This document shows, piece by piece, positions 26,900 to 37,960 of a stretch of 64,000 bases of DNA. The notes beneath the pieces are model-generated. The model worked only from the letters and a program-made list of their open reading frames with translations. It ran no database searches and was not told the origin of the DNA. The translations under genes and the position numbers were made by a program. Position 1 is the first letter of the stretch. Every line of letters begins with the position of its first letter. The stretch is from Chaetorhynchus papuensis (Eukaryota; Chordata; Aves; Passeriformes; Rhipiduridae): positions 1,922,001-1,986,000 of the forward strand of contig VWYX01000014.1 of NCBI GenBank assembly GCA_013396525.1, given 5' to 3'.

Positions 26900-27360
26900 A
26901 TTGGAACCGTTGGATGGTTCTCCATTGTGGAGTAATCCAAAAGAAAGGGAACTCTTGCTCAAGAAGATTTGGGCTTCTGTAATTCTTCTCTGCAAGAGCA
27001 TTCACTGTTTGTCTGTGCATTGCTTTAGAACAGCTCTTTAGCCTTTTACTCTGTGCTGTCCTTGCAGGCCACTGTTTCTCTTCTTCGGTTTTCCAGAACG
27101 TTCTCCCTCATTTTCAGGCAGCAGATAGCAATGGAAGAATGCTGCAGACAAAACAAGTTTTAACTGTTTGTTTGGATCAAACTCATCAGTCTACTGTTCT
27201 TTGTGGTACTAACACCTGTGGTACCCTTCACTCCACGTATCCATAGAGAGCTTTTTATCCTTGAGAACGGTAACTGAAGCGAGCCTCACAAATCTTTTTA
27301 TTAGCGCTAAGACGTTTCATATGCCGCAGAACTGAATGACCCAATGAAAAGTGAAAAATC

Positions 27361-27420
27361 CTTGCAAAAATAAGCACTAAAAAAGGGGAGATGTAGCAGG
27401 TCTTAGTGCTACATTGCAAG
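27361..27420. repeat. Two-tier inverted repeat (60 nt)
   Basis: Outer arms cttgcaa (27361-27367) and ttgcaag (27414-27420) enclose inner arms agcactaa (27373-27380) and ttagtgct (27403-27410). The internal loop is 5 by 3 bases and the terminal loop 22 bases. A competing 8-bp pair, atgtagca/tgctacat (27391-27398 with 27407-27414), is also present. A fold is possible in RNA from either strand; function is unknown. Confidence 0.5.
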
Positions 27421-28229
27421 AGAAATATCCTATGTATCGATATTCAAAGCCCTAGAAGGGGTCAGTGCAGGGGCTAAATGTCTGCATATGGTTCCTCCAG
27501 CTGTACCACCCGTGCAAGAGTACCTTATTTTAACCCATTATGTGTGATATAAGTGAGCCATATATCTTGTCTTAGAAGACCTAGGTTTAAGTTTTCCTTC
27601 TGTCAATCTCTTCTAGGACTTGTGGTCTACTCTGTACCCAGGTTTTAAAAATTGGGGTGCAGGTATTTTTTCAGGTCTCCTCTGTACAACCACAGATGAA
27701 CTCAACTGTTGATTATAAATTATTTTAAAAATTTAGAGAAGATGACAAAGAAGTTGTCTATGAGTTCCATTTTGTCAAAAAAGTAGATTTTGAAATGTGG
27801 ATAGGTTCACAGCTATCTTGCTGCAAGAAATAACAGCACAGCCCAAGCTACCAATATCAAGATAATAAAAGAGCAATCTTTCTTTCTTAGTGGAAATGAA
27901 GAACTGTTAACTGAATGGACCCAGGGTTTAAATATCAATAACCAGACTGGCAGCTCTCTTCTCCTTTTCCCTTTTGAACTGAATGTTAGATACAGGACTG
28001 CTTATGTACTAAAGAGGAAAATAACAGCTTAACAACCTTTGCCAGTACAAAATAACCTGCTTTCCTTTTTTTATGGTTGAATTTAGATGGGGAAAACGTT
28101 ACAACTCATCTGGTAGTGGAGATCGGACAAAAAATCTAAGAACAATAAAAGTGCCTGAGGGATAGAAGGTGTAAGAGAAAGATAAGTGGAGTATCAGCAT
28201 CTATGCAGGCACATGCAAATACTGCCAAA

Positions 28230-28320
28230 GACTTTGTCCTCTTAGTGTCAGCATGAAGATTAGAAGCAGTACTGGGCCAAGAATGGAATGCTCTGAGGGA
28301 CATCAGAGCTAAGCTTATGC
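28230..28320 (-). mobile_element. Ancient CR1 reverse-transcriptase fragment, minus strand
   Basis: Read on the minus strand, the sequence carries the RT motif just before the catalytic YxDD region. One frame gives DVPQS and the next frame gives ILGPVLLLIFM, equivalent to the GVPQGSVLGPVLFNIF motif of CR1 ORF2. One added base between the two halves causes the frame change. Just downstream (toward 28240), 'gctgacactaag' fits the 'gcagatgacactaag' block that codes ADDTK, brought closer by a deletion of about 50 bases. Flanking sequence up to about 28480 may also belong to it but is too decayed to align by eye. Confidence 0.7.
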
Positions 28321-31300
28321 TTTGTAAGAAATTTAAAATCCCAGAACAGACTAAGATGAGAAACTGACCACTGATCTCTAAATTACACAAGACTAATATA
28401 GGCAGTGTAGGAAAAACCAGTACTTTAAATCTCCTCGTTAGAGTGTCACAGTGCAGTGATGAGTGAGAGAACACAAAGAAATGCATAAAATAGTTGGAAC
28501 TATTTTGAAATGTTTATATTTTCTTGGTCACATAATTCTGAAATAATTCTAGATATATATAAAGGAAATACAGCCTTTGGATGCAAAAGACAACTAATTG
28601 AAAGCTTATAAAATATAGGATATTTTTTATTGAGTAATTGTCCTAATTGCAAATCAAAGCAAAATGGCACTCAGCATATTTGACAAAAATTTAAAAGGTA
28701 TAAAAATGTTATCAGCAATAAAGTTTATAAATTATTAAGGCAACACTTCAGCCTGAGGAAACAAAAATAAAAGCGCAGCTATATGACCAAGGTTTTTTAA
28801 TACTATTTAATGTAAATTGCACTCTGTAAACCTGGGACTTTCTTAGATGGGTTTTTACACTTGGCAGGAAACGTAGAAGTGTGTGTTGAATCACAGGTGG
28901 TGGTGATGCTGTGGAAATGTCAAACACAACTCTGGGAACCTGTAGAATATGTCAGAAATTTTGTTTGACGATCCTTAAAATGAAGGAGGAAAGTCTGAGA
29001 AAACAGACAAGGGAGTCAAATTCAAGAAGCAAAGGGGATGTGAGTAATGAGACAATAATAGAATTCATAAGAAGATGTGCCTTCTGGGGAGAGTGGAGGT
29101 GCTGGCAGTTGGCAGGCCAAGATGAAGGGCTGTCTTTATATGTTTGACAACAGTCGGAAATGGACATAGAAGAGCTGGAGAAATAAAAGTGTTTAAAATA
29201 GTGCTTTAGTAAATAAGGCCTGAAGAGGGCAAGTTCCTGTAAAGCTAAGGATAAATAAAAGTGCGAAGTGAGGCTCATAATGAGTCAAAAGCAATGGCTG
29301 TGATTCTCTAGATCTCAAATCACCAAGCAGTCAACCTGTCTATTTTGCAAAGCTTCAACAGGCAAGAAAAGTGTGGGAGATCTCTTCCAGTGTAGGATGA
29401 GATTTAGGTATGGTGCAGATTGCAATGTCTCCTCCTATGTGATCACAAAAGTCCTTTTATTTTCTCAATCTGTTTTAAAATAAAAATGTCACATTGCAAA
29501 GTCAAAGTAGATCTAAGGCTCCTAAGAATCATCCATTGCAAAGATGAATTCAGCAATGAAAATGGGATCAAATGAATTGATAAGCCTTATGCAATTTACC
29601 TCTAGTTATGGGGGAGGATTTTCTGCAGCTTTCATATTAGTTACATTCTGCACTTGAAAATGCTGCATTATTTATTTTATACATAAAGCTTGATTCTGTA
29701 GGGTCTGAAAAGGGTTTTTTTATTAAAAAGAAGTGGCAGCAGTTTCTGTTTCTTGATATCATACCAACAGCAAAGTCACGAGTGCTGGCTACCTCCTTTG
29801 ATTTATATCTAAAATTTATATGTTTTTCCAGAAGATCATTGTACTAATAAAGTGTTGGATATTTAAAATGTGAAAGATGACATGTTGATTACTTTTTGTT
29901 GGCACAACTTTTAAAGCTAAGAACGTAACATAAATAATACTGTATATAATTTTCAGCTGGTGAAGGAACAGAACAGCAGCTACCTCAGAACGTCAATTCC
30001 TGTTTACTAAGACATTTTGGGGAAACTGTGCTATTGTGGTGAGCGTATTGCAAACAAATTCAAACTGTGTGTTTATTATAACTAGTAGTTATATTTAAAT
30101 TATTATGAGCTATATGGCATTCTAGTTGTCACAGGAAATACCATGGCTTCTGGCTTTAAGAATTAAATAGATGGTATTTCCAACATAGAGGGATGTCTCA
30201 GTATGGTAAACTATTTTTTTCAGTTGGAGTCCACTAGTACCTTCCAGTTGTTTTTTGTTTCTTTTCTTCCATTTGAAAATTATTCCTATGCCTGCTTGGT
30301 TCTCTCAGACTCAATATGCATTAATAGGTGGGATATATTAGCCATCTTTCTGGAGCGCATCCCCTGCAAGATGAAATATGGTGAGTAGGAATAATCAGGA
30401 AATTTGCTCCAAAAAGTCATTCCAGACCTGGACTGCAACGGTAGTGTAGTGTAGCCATGGACTCAAAAGGTATCAGAAGATTTCTACGTGTTAACTCTCT
30501 CTCTTTCTACTTAGTGATTGTTATTATTAAAAACCTTTACAAAAAGAACATTATTTTTCAAGAATACCTGGTACATCTGTAATTTCAGCATTGCTGTGAA
30601 ATGAGAAATACGACTGTGAGAAACATGTCGGGGGCACAGCATCAAGATGTCTGCTGGGTTTTGATCACTAGGTGGGTTGTATCAGAGGCACAGGAAAGGT
30701 TACCAGCTGGAAAGACCTGTGAAGCTTCTGGGCTGTTAATGAACAACCACTACATTGTACTTTCAGGGAAACAAATAAATAGTAAGACTTGCTGTTTATT
30801 GATCTTTTCATATACTGAGATATACTGAGGACCATTTAGACAAATGTGTGAGTCATCAGTATAATCCTAAAAATAACAAAATGAGAGGATCAGCATCTGC
30901 TGTTTTTTGCTTGGGTTGTTTTGTTGTTTGCTTTTTCTTTGCTGCAGTACAAAACAGAGCAAAAAGCAAATCACTGCCAAGTGTATAAATATATGAGGAC
31001 ATGTCTTTGTAAATATTTAAATAACTAGTAAAATAACCTTCCTAGTTTTGTACAATAAGTAGCAAAAACTGGCAAGTATGATTCCAAATGTTCTGCTTTC
31101 TCAGTTCTATAATCAATGCAAAGATGTAATGGGCTTTATTTAAAGAGAAGATTCACCCAAGTGCCTTGTGTTTGTTTTCATGGTTTTGTAAGACGTTAAA
31201 AAAAATTGAAAGGAAAAGTATCATTTTTTTCAGATGTACCACGGGGATTTAAATAAGCGTACAAAAACTTGTGTACATTTTTTGTCTTGATAGTTGATAA

Positions 31301-34300
31301 TTCTTCCTAAAATTCAACACATTTCATATCCAGTACCACCTTTCTCTTCGACCAACACATCGATCAAATACTCAGCATCTGCAATGGTGGCTGAACTTTC
31401 CAAGGGTGTGGTTTCATCTTTTCCAAGGTCACATAGCACCATGCTGACCTAGAAGCAACTCAGTGGCTGAATCACCTAATTTACTAACTTTTTTAATTTC
31501 CTGCTCCAGCAAGATATGATGTGTGTCCATCAATGTTGCAGTGTAAAGTTGTGCAAAGACTGTCTCTGTGATGCTGCTAGACTGTGTCAAACAGTCAGGA
31601 GCTGTCCTAGGCATTCTGTGCATGAGGAAATAGCTATTTTACAGCTATTTTATATGGGTTCTTAGACCTTCTTATTCCCTACAAAGAATTTATCTTTCTT
31701 TAACCTGCTTTGAGTGGGCTACACACAAACACAAAAAGACAAGTGTACAGAAGCACAGGTTTGCTTTCAAATGAAGCCAGTGAGAAAGAGCTGTTATATT
31801 TTAAACTACCACCAAACCTCATTTACAAATGCTTTCTGATATAAACAACTACTAAAACTGAGACCTTCAGGGAGCATGAATGCAATATGTAATGTAGGTT
31901 GTGCTGTACAGTGCTGAGAGAAAAAAATATGAGCTGGGTTATAGTAAGATGAGTTGATGTTACTCTCTGCCCTTAGTTAGTAAAGCCCTTAATGAGCATA
32001 ATTATCCCTTTTTCAGTACTTTCCTTTGCTCCATTCTGATAAATGTCTATATGTGAGCTTAGAACGTGCCTAAAGCATTAATACTTCATATTAGAGTATC
32101 ATTTTCCTTCCCCTCAAAGTAGTGCTGTCTTCTCAGAGATGATCCTCTTGATTGTTCAGTCATCATTCCTCAGAGTACTCTTAAATGAGAGATGACAATG
32201 TACCCTAGAGCCACCCCCAATCTTCCACTCCATGTTCACATTCCATTACAATGAATTCTGGTAGAGTAAGACCCTGGAGAGTAATGTTTTTACAGTCTCA
32301 TTACCATCTAGTGTATTAGACCATGGCAAAAACATAGCTTAAGGAATAATATATCCTGTTATAGTGAATGATCACTTGGCAGCAATGGTTATTTTAAAAC
32401 TTTATCTCAGGCCTTTAAACTAAGCTTTCACCATCTGTTCTGCCTTCTAATTATACATGCAAAAAGAACATAATTCACAAGTGTATCATAAAAGTGGGTA
32501 ATGTAACTGATTAAATGATACTGCTGCATGTATCTGTGTTTGGTTATTCAGTGCCTCTGTTTTGCTTTCAGCTCATAAATCACTTCAAATACATTGTAGA
32601 GTGACTTTTTCTTGGCAGACAGACAAGGATGTACTCTCTCACATTTGAGGGGAGGCAGTGAACTGATGATAATGATGGATGGAAAGAGAATACCAGAGAG
32701 GTACAAATACTGTCAAACATCGAGTATTCATGCTCCAGTTCTTTGAAGGAGTTGGACCAACTTGTTCTCTTACACTACTTCAGAAAATGGGGACCTCCTT
32801 GGCAACTGTCTTACATTAAATAAAGAACCAGGAAGAAAATGCTTGCTTAAATGGCGCCTGACATTCTGTGTATAACTTTTTTCACGATGCTCCTAGATGT
32901 GTGCATTGTTACGAATGCAAACCTTGGAGCTTCGCTTTGCTTAGTCATCCAGATACTTATATTACTTTCAAAAATATTACCATGCATTCCATTTCTGGAA
33001 TAACTTACATGCTAGGGCCTTAGGGAGTAAAAAAATGCCTGTATGTTAAAGCAGCTAGGAAAAGGAGAAAAAGCTACAAAAAGAGGAAGAAAAATTGCTT
33101 GTCATTTGTTATCACAAATAGGAAATTTATGAGTTCACCGATTTCAGATAATAGTGTAGTCTTTGCAATACTTAATTTATTTAATACTTTAGAATTCTTA
33201 AAACCAGCAGATTTTATTGAATCCATAGAAGACTCTGGTTGGAAATTGACCTAAGCATAAGGTCTATTTTAATGAAAGTTTCCTTAGGCAAGATAAAGTA
33301 GAAATTTGAAGTTCCTTCTACAATACTCTAGAAAAACTATAGATTCCCTTCAGAGTCATCTGTCTGAAGATGTACTTAGTACCATCTGCACTTCCATTTC
33401 GTTTTCAGTGTTTCTGCACTAATTTTTCTACGGTAATCTACTTTATGTACATTTTGCTACACGTGGTGTCCCCTAAGTGCATTCATAAACCACGTTGCAC
33501 AAGAATGCAATGGATGAAAGAAAATACTAATTCTGAAATCTGTTTTGAAAGATGTTTAAAATTAAGCAAAAGAAAGTTTCATTCTTACATTGTTTTTAAC
33601 ACTTTATCCATTTAGCAGTATCTCCATTTATGCTGTAGATTCTGTGATTCCTACTACATCTTAGCTGACTTCCTCTCAAAAACTCTTCTCTGTTGTTACC
33701 TTTGTTCCCTGATTTAAGCAAATAAGGAGGGAGAGTTTTTGTGACATTAAAAGATATTTAATCCAGTTTGTTACTTTAGTAGTTTGGCCTCAATCTTCTT
33801 CCAAGGGCTATAGTACACTCCCCAGTCATGTCTTGTCATGTCTTCTGCTCTTTCTCTAATGTCTTCTTCCCTCATTCTGACAGGTAATTTAGAAAGCCTG
33901 CCACATATCTTCCCTTCATCTGATTCAACTGGATGTGAGTGGCTTGAAAGACAGAATATGGTGGAACAAAGCAATCTGTAGTATTCTTGAGTATTTTAAT
34001 AAATATTTTAAAATATTTGTATTGACTCCACAAGGATTTCCTGAGTATTAGCGATGCAGTCCAGACAGAGCACTACCATAATTTTGCCAGAAAATAATAT
34101 GTGGTTATTTCCTCAAGAGATTTTCTTTTTTTACTATCAATAAATAATGCTTTCCTCTTGTACTACTATGTAAAATAGACATTTATTCTTAACATATGTT
34201 TGCTTGGAGGTAAAATAAATGTTTGATGGAGTGTTAAAGCAAACACGAAAACTTAGGGAAGCTTAAAACCCCACTAAATTTCAGATGGATAATAACACTC

Positions 34301-35594
34301 AGAATCTGCAATGATGTATTTCTCAGAAGAACAGACAAAACAGACAGGTATCAAACTTGGCATGTATATAAATCAATAAGCCCCATAAACTACGGATGAT
34401 ACTTCATCTTAGAATGTATGGACATATGCAAAATCTCATTTCTTTCACAGAGCTGAGCTACAACACATGCAAGGAGATCAGAGGCCCACGCACAGATTGT
34501 AAATAGTAGGATTAAAGCTGTAGGACTAGAGCCAAAACCACCCTCATCAGTGGGACTTCTTATGCTTACTTAGAGTGGACTGTTAACTGTTCCCTGAATT
34601 ATTTATTCTGAAATCTGAATAGATATTCCTTATCTGAATAGATATTCATCCTGTTGCTTATGAATATAACTTTTGCAACCATTGGTATACCAGCACTTTT
34701 TCACATTTTCACGTACTCAGCTTCACAAAAGAAACTACTAGTCTGAAACCAGAAAAACAACTCATTTTACCAAGTTCAGAGCAGGTTGCTACATTGGGGT
34801 TTCATTAAACTGAATCAAATTGTTGAATCATTTACATTTGTTGTTAAAATGTTCATATTCTTCTAGAAGTCAATAACAAATGAGAAGTTTTCTAGGGAAA
34901 AAAAGAAAGAAAAAACCGAATTATTCCAGAGGCAAATATCTCCAATCTACAAATGTATAAGCAAGATATAATTTTATCTTATTTTTCCAACTTTCCAAAC
35001 CACCATTCTCCTTTCGCATGCTCTGTGGTCTGCTGATCTACTGTGCTTCTCTCAAATTTTTTAAGGATTTATTTTACATTCGATTTTCATTCCTTTATAT
35101 TGTCTTTTTATTAATTTGGTTTTTGAACTTCAGTGGAATGTAATTCTACATACTAGAATCCGAGTTTAACTTCCAAAATCACATTTTCCTCTTAAGTTTA
35201 AAACTGGGAAAACTACAAAAAATCCTTATTATACTCAATTTTTAAAAACTCAAGGGAATCAAAAAGGAAATCTCTGAGGGTTTACTGTTTTTAAAAAGAG
35301 ATTAATTCTTCTCTAAAGCAATGATTTAATATGTCAGACCTTTTGAGTTTTCTTTAATCAGGGATCAGGCTTTTTTACTTTCCAGCAACCACAGAGATAC
35401 TGACTCAGCTTGGCAATGTTTATAGTAGACGTTATTTAAGCTATAATATGGTTTTGAGATATGAAGTGAGTTACAGAACAAATCTAAGAGGCTCTCTGAT
35501 CAGCAATGAGGAATTTTTCACAAGATAACTGTAAGTGATCTGCAAAGTGGAGCTCTTTTGACCAGCTACCCAAGTCACTTCTTCATGTGCTAAA
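28321..35594. other. Unannotated non-coding sequence
   Basis: No gene recognised. Weak resemblances to a MIR (about 31378-31450) and to the very end of a CR1 (about 33213-33250, minus) were judged insufficient. The tandem duplication at 34613 is listed separately. Confidence 0.55.
34613..34647 (+). repeat. 16-bp exact direct repeat, 19-bp period
   Basis: The word atctgaatagatattc occurs at 34613-34628 and again at 34632-34647, a two-copy tandem duplication with three spacer bases. It has kept perfect identity, so it is either recent or selected. Confidence 0.85.
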
Positions 35595-35790
35595 ATTTAA
35601 CTAGACTTCACAGAGTGATGGATTATAAAGCAAGAAGGGACTATTTGGCTCATTCCCACTGACCTCCAGAACGGGCTGGAGACCTTTGCTGAATAAATCA
35701 CTCTTCCAAGGATAAAAGTCTTTTCAGTCAGGTATCCACTGTGGCTGTAAAATTCTGGTGATGACCTCTACCAATGACAGTACAATTGAC
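35595..35790 (-). mobile_element. Probable CR1 3' end, minus strand, ancient
   Basis: The text 'ggattataaagcaagaaggg' followed by 'actatttggctcattcccac' and 'tgacctccagaa' resembles the reverse complement of an old CR1 3' end, where 'gaccat', 'tgatcatctagtctgacctcc' and 'cagaagg' are characteristic. The match fades after about 100 bases, so the inner border is a guess. It differs from the avian-type tails at 6.3 and 48.3 kb and looks older. Confidence 0.45.
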
Positions 35791-36426
35791 CCAGTGTTTC
35801 ATAACTACCCTGTCCTTCCTTACCTGGAGCCTTATACCAGCTAAAACTGGTCCCTGAGCTTATTCTGCTCCCAGGGTCCCAGTCAGACCTGTGGTGTGGC
35901 CCTGTCTCTGTGGCTGTGCCGGCCCAGTGGCGAAGGCAGGCGATGCTGGCTGAGCGTGAGGGAGGCCAGAGTGGCCTCTGGTGTTTGGCACCGTGAAAAA
36001 ATGGCTCACTGTGCTCCAGGGGCTGCCTCACCGTCTGCTGCCACACATGCCTTGCAAGCCAGGACACGAGCAGTCTATGCAGAAGGTATTTTTCTTCTTC
36101 CCCCGCCTCCTCCCTGCTCTTAGAAACAAGGATTTTAGTATTGTTCTTCCTGCCCTGCAGTGCCAGAGCAAGGCTGGAGCTTTTACAACATTCAGCAGTG
36201 TGGGTGTTTTTGACATAGCCACAACTGAATCCCTGTCAGGATCTGGCCTGGCTGTGGCTCTTCTTTGGAGACCATCTGCTGTCTGATTCTTCCCAGGAAA
36301 ACGGTGCCCATGTGCAGGAGCCAGTGAAACAGAGCTCCCATCAAACACCCACCTGGAGACCCTGTGGTCTGGGCGGAGCCCAGGAGGATTGTTGGCCACT
36401 GTACCTGTATTTTAGGATTTCTGAGT
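35791..36426. other. GC-richer patch without recognised gene
   Basis: Base composition shifts to clearly higher G+C than the flanks. Overlapping open stretches occur on both strands (75-123 codons), as expected when stop codons become rare. None shows a domain, signal peptide or membrane pattern I recognise. It could be a decayed LTR, an exon I cannot recognise, or a local composition change. Confidence 0.45.
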
Positions 36427-36454
36427 GGCCTTTAATTAAAGGTCACTAATTAGT
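36427..36454. promoter_or_regulatory. Two adjacent homeodomain-type palindromes
   Basis: Positions 36429-36442 read cctttaattaaagg, a perfect 14-bp palindrome. Two bases later actaattagt (36445-36454) is a perfect 10-bp palindrome. Both centre on TAATTA, the classic homeodomain dimer core. Two such sites in 28 bases directly at the border of a GC-rich patch make a plausible enhancer element; binding is inference. Confidence 0.4.
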
Positions 36455-37034
36455 CAGCAACTTACAGAGGTATGTTCCCAAATAGGGAATGTAAGTCTAC
36501 TTTGTGAGACTGTCAGTTAAATTTAACTGAGTACCTAAGCCATATAATGGTAGAAAGGGATCCCATGTAATAGACTGGCTGCTGCTGGACACGCTTGCCA
36601 GAGATGCCAAAAGGAAGTGTGGGCCAGCCAATACCCAACAGCTCAACTTCTCCATCTCCAAACCCATTTCCAACAAAGTGCTCCGGCACCTTCACAACTG
36701 GGGAATATTTTGAGTCACTAACCCATAATGCTCTAGTCTCTCACATACATGGCTAACTTTCCATGGCAAGCAGCGCACATACTTGGAAATCAAATAATGT
36801 GCACTTCAAGTAGTATAATAAGCACACTGAGAGCTCCCTTTCTGGCTCACCAAAATTAAAATTGAGACTCATCTCTATGCCTTGATTCCACCTTTGGAAG
36901 TAACCATGCTCATAATTAATTCTAAAGGGGCGTAATCTTTAGGCAGAAACAATCTGTAAAAACTGAATGAACTCATCTCCAAAAATGAGAACAAGGAAAA
37001 ACATTCTCAGGTGAAATGAAAAGACAGTACTTCT

Positions 37035-37068
37035 GGTTTTGTTTGTTTGTTTGTTTCTGTTTTGTTTA
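37035..37068 (+). repeat. (TTTG)n microsatellite
   Basis: Several consecutive TTTG units with a TTTCTG interruption. Simple repeat, no gene context. Confidence 0.8.
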
Positions 37069-37079
37069 ACGTAAGAAGT

Positions 37080-37960
37080 GAATAATAGCATAGTTATCTA
37101 CTTTGCATGCTTGTATTTACCTGTACTTTCAGGAGTTGTAATATTCAGACTTAAAATGGCCGTGGTTAAAAGATCTGTGTCTGTACTTGAGCCTGATTAG
37201 CATTTGTGCTCTGCAGCGGATGATGAGAAAACTCAGCTGTTGCTTAAAGTTCCGTGAGGGTCATGATGACCACTTTCTGGGTATGATAATATATTAATAA
37301 CCTTCTTAGACTAATACTAATTAACTTTGTACAGTTTCTGCTGTAAATTATTTTCTGAGCCACTTAAGATTGCTCTCAGCCAATTGCATGCATGGCAAAA
37401 GGTTAATTGTTTGTGAAAGACAAAGAAAAGGGCACCTCTGTGACTCCCAGCAGAAATTAGGAAAATAATGAACTCTTTCTATGGGAATTCATTTACTTCA
37501 CGTGTGATGTACCAACTGCAAAACTTATACAATATTCAAATATACAGTTTCAAGAGCAGTGTTTGACGGAGGATACATTTATATAAAATAATGGCATGGA
37601 TTTCTGCTTTGTTCAGAAGCCTGGCTAGAAAGAGATGCAATAATTTAAATTTGTAATTTTTGAGAGGAATTATGGCATGAATGTATACAAAATGCATGTA
37701 TTTCTTATGCTGATCGAGGCATGCTAGGTTGTTCAAATTACCCTACAGAGAGCAGGAAATTGTACTTACATACATGGCAGCCTCTATCAGACAAATAGGG
37801 TTTGCATAATAATTGTGGCATAAAATATTTATGTAGCATATAATTACTGGAAGAGATGTGAATTGCCAATTGCAGCCAACAAATAACAAAAGGAACTGTG
37901 TGATGCTGCACAGTGATGTAGAACGTAGTTAGATCTGATTTTTAATGAAGAATTTATAGA
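37080..37960. other. AT-rich stretch resembling conserved non-coding DNA
   Basis: The sequence has many homeodomain-like (taatta, aattaa), SOX-like (acaaag, acaaat) and POU-like (ttgcat, gcataat) words and no simple repeats. Open stretches are short and overlap by chance. The resemblance to conserved enhancers is an impression from word content only; no alignment was available. Confidence 0.3.

Larger units (their letters stand above)
20501..28229. other. Unannotated non-coding sequence
   Basis: About 7.7 kb without a recognised gene or element. Small structures listed separately are a TA/CATA run at 22091, a palindrome at 26883 and a hairpin at 27361. A pyrimidine-rich patch lies at about 23040-23230. 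Confidence 0.55.

Noticed and set aside
28136..28486. 116-codon minus-strand open stretch as a gene
   Set aside because: It overlaps a CR1 RT fossil whose true frame is different; the open stretch is accidental.
31378..31450. Possible minus-strand MIR ('ccaaggtcacatagc')
   Set aside because: Only the one 15-base block matches; neighbouring blocks do not follow the MIR order clearly.
33213..33250. Possible extreme CR1 3' end on the minus strand ('ccatagaagactctggttgg')
   Set aside because: Under 40 bases of resemblance and no continuation into the CR1 body.
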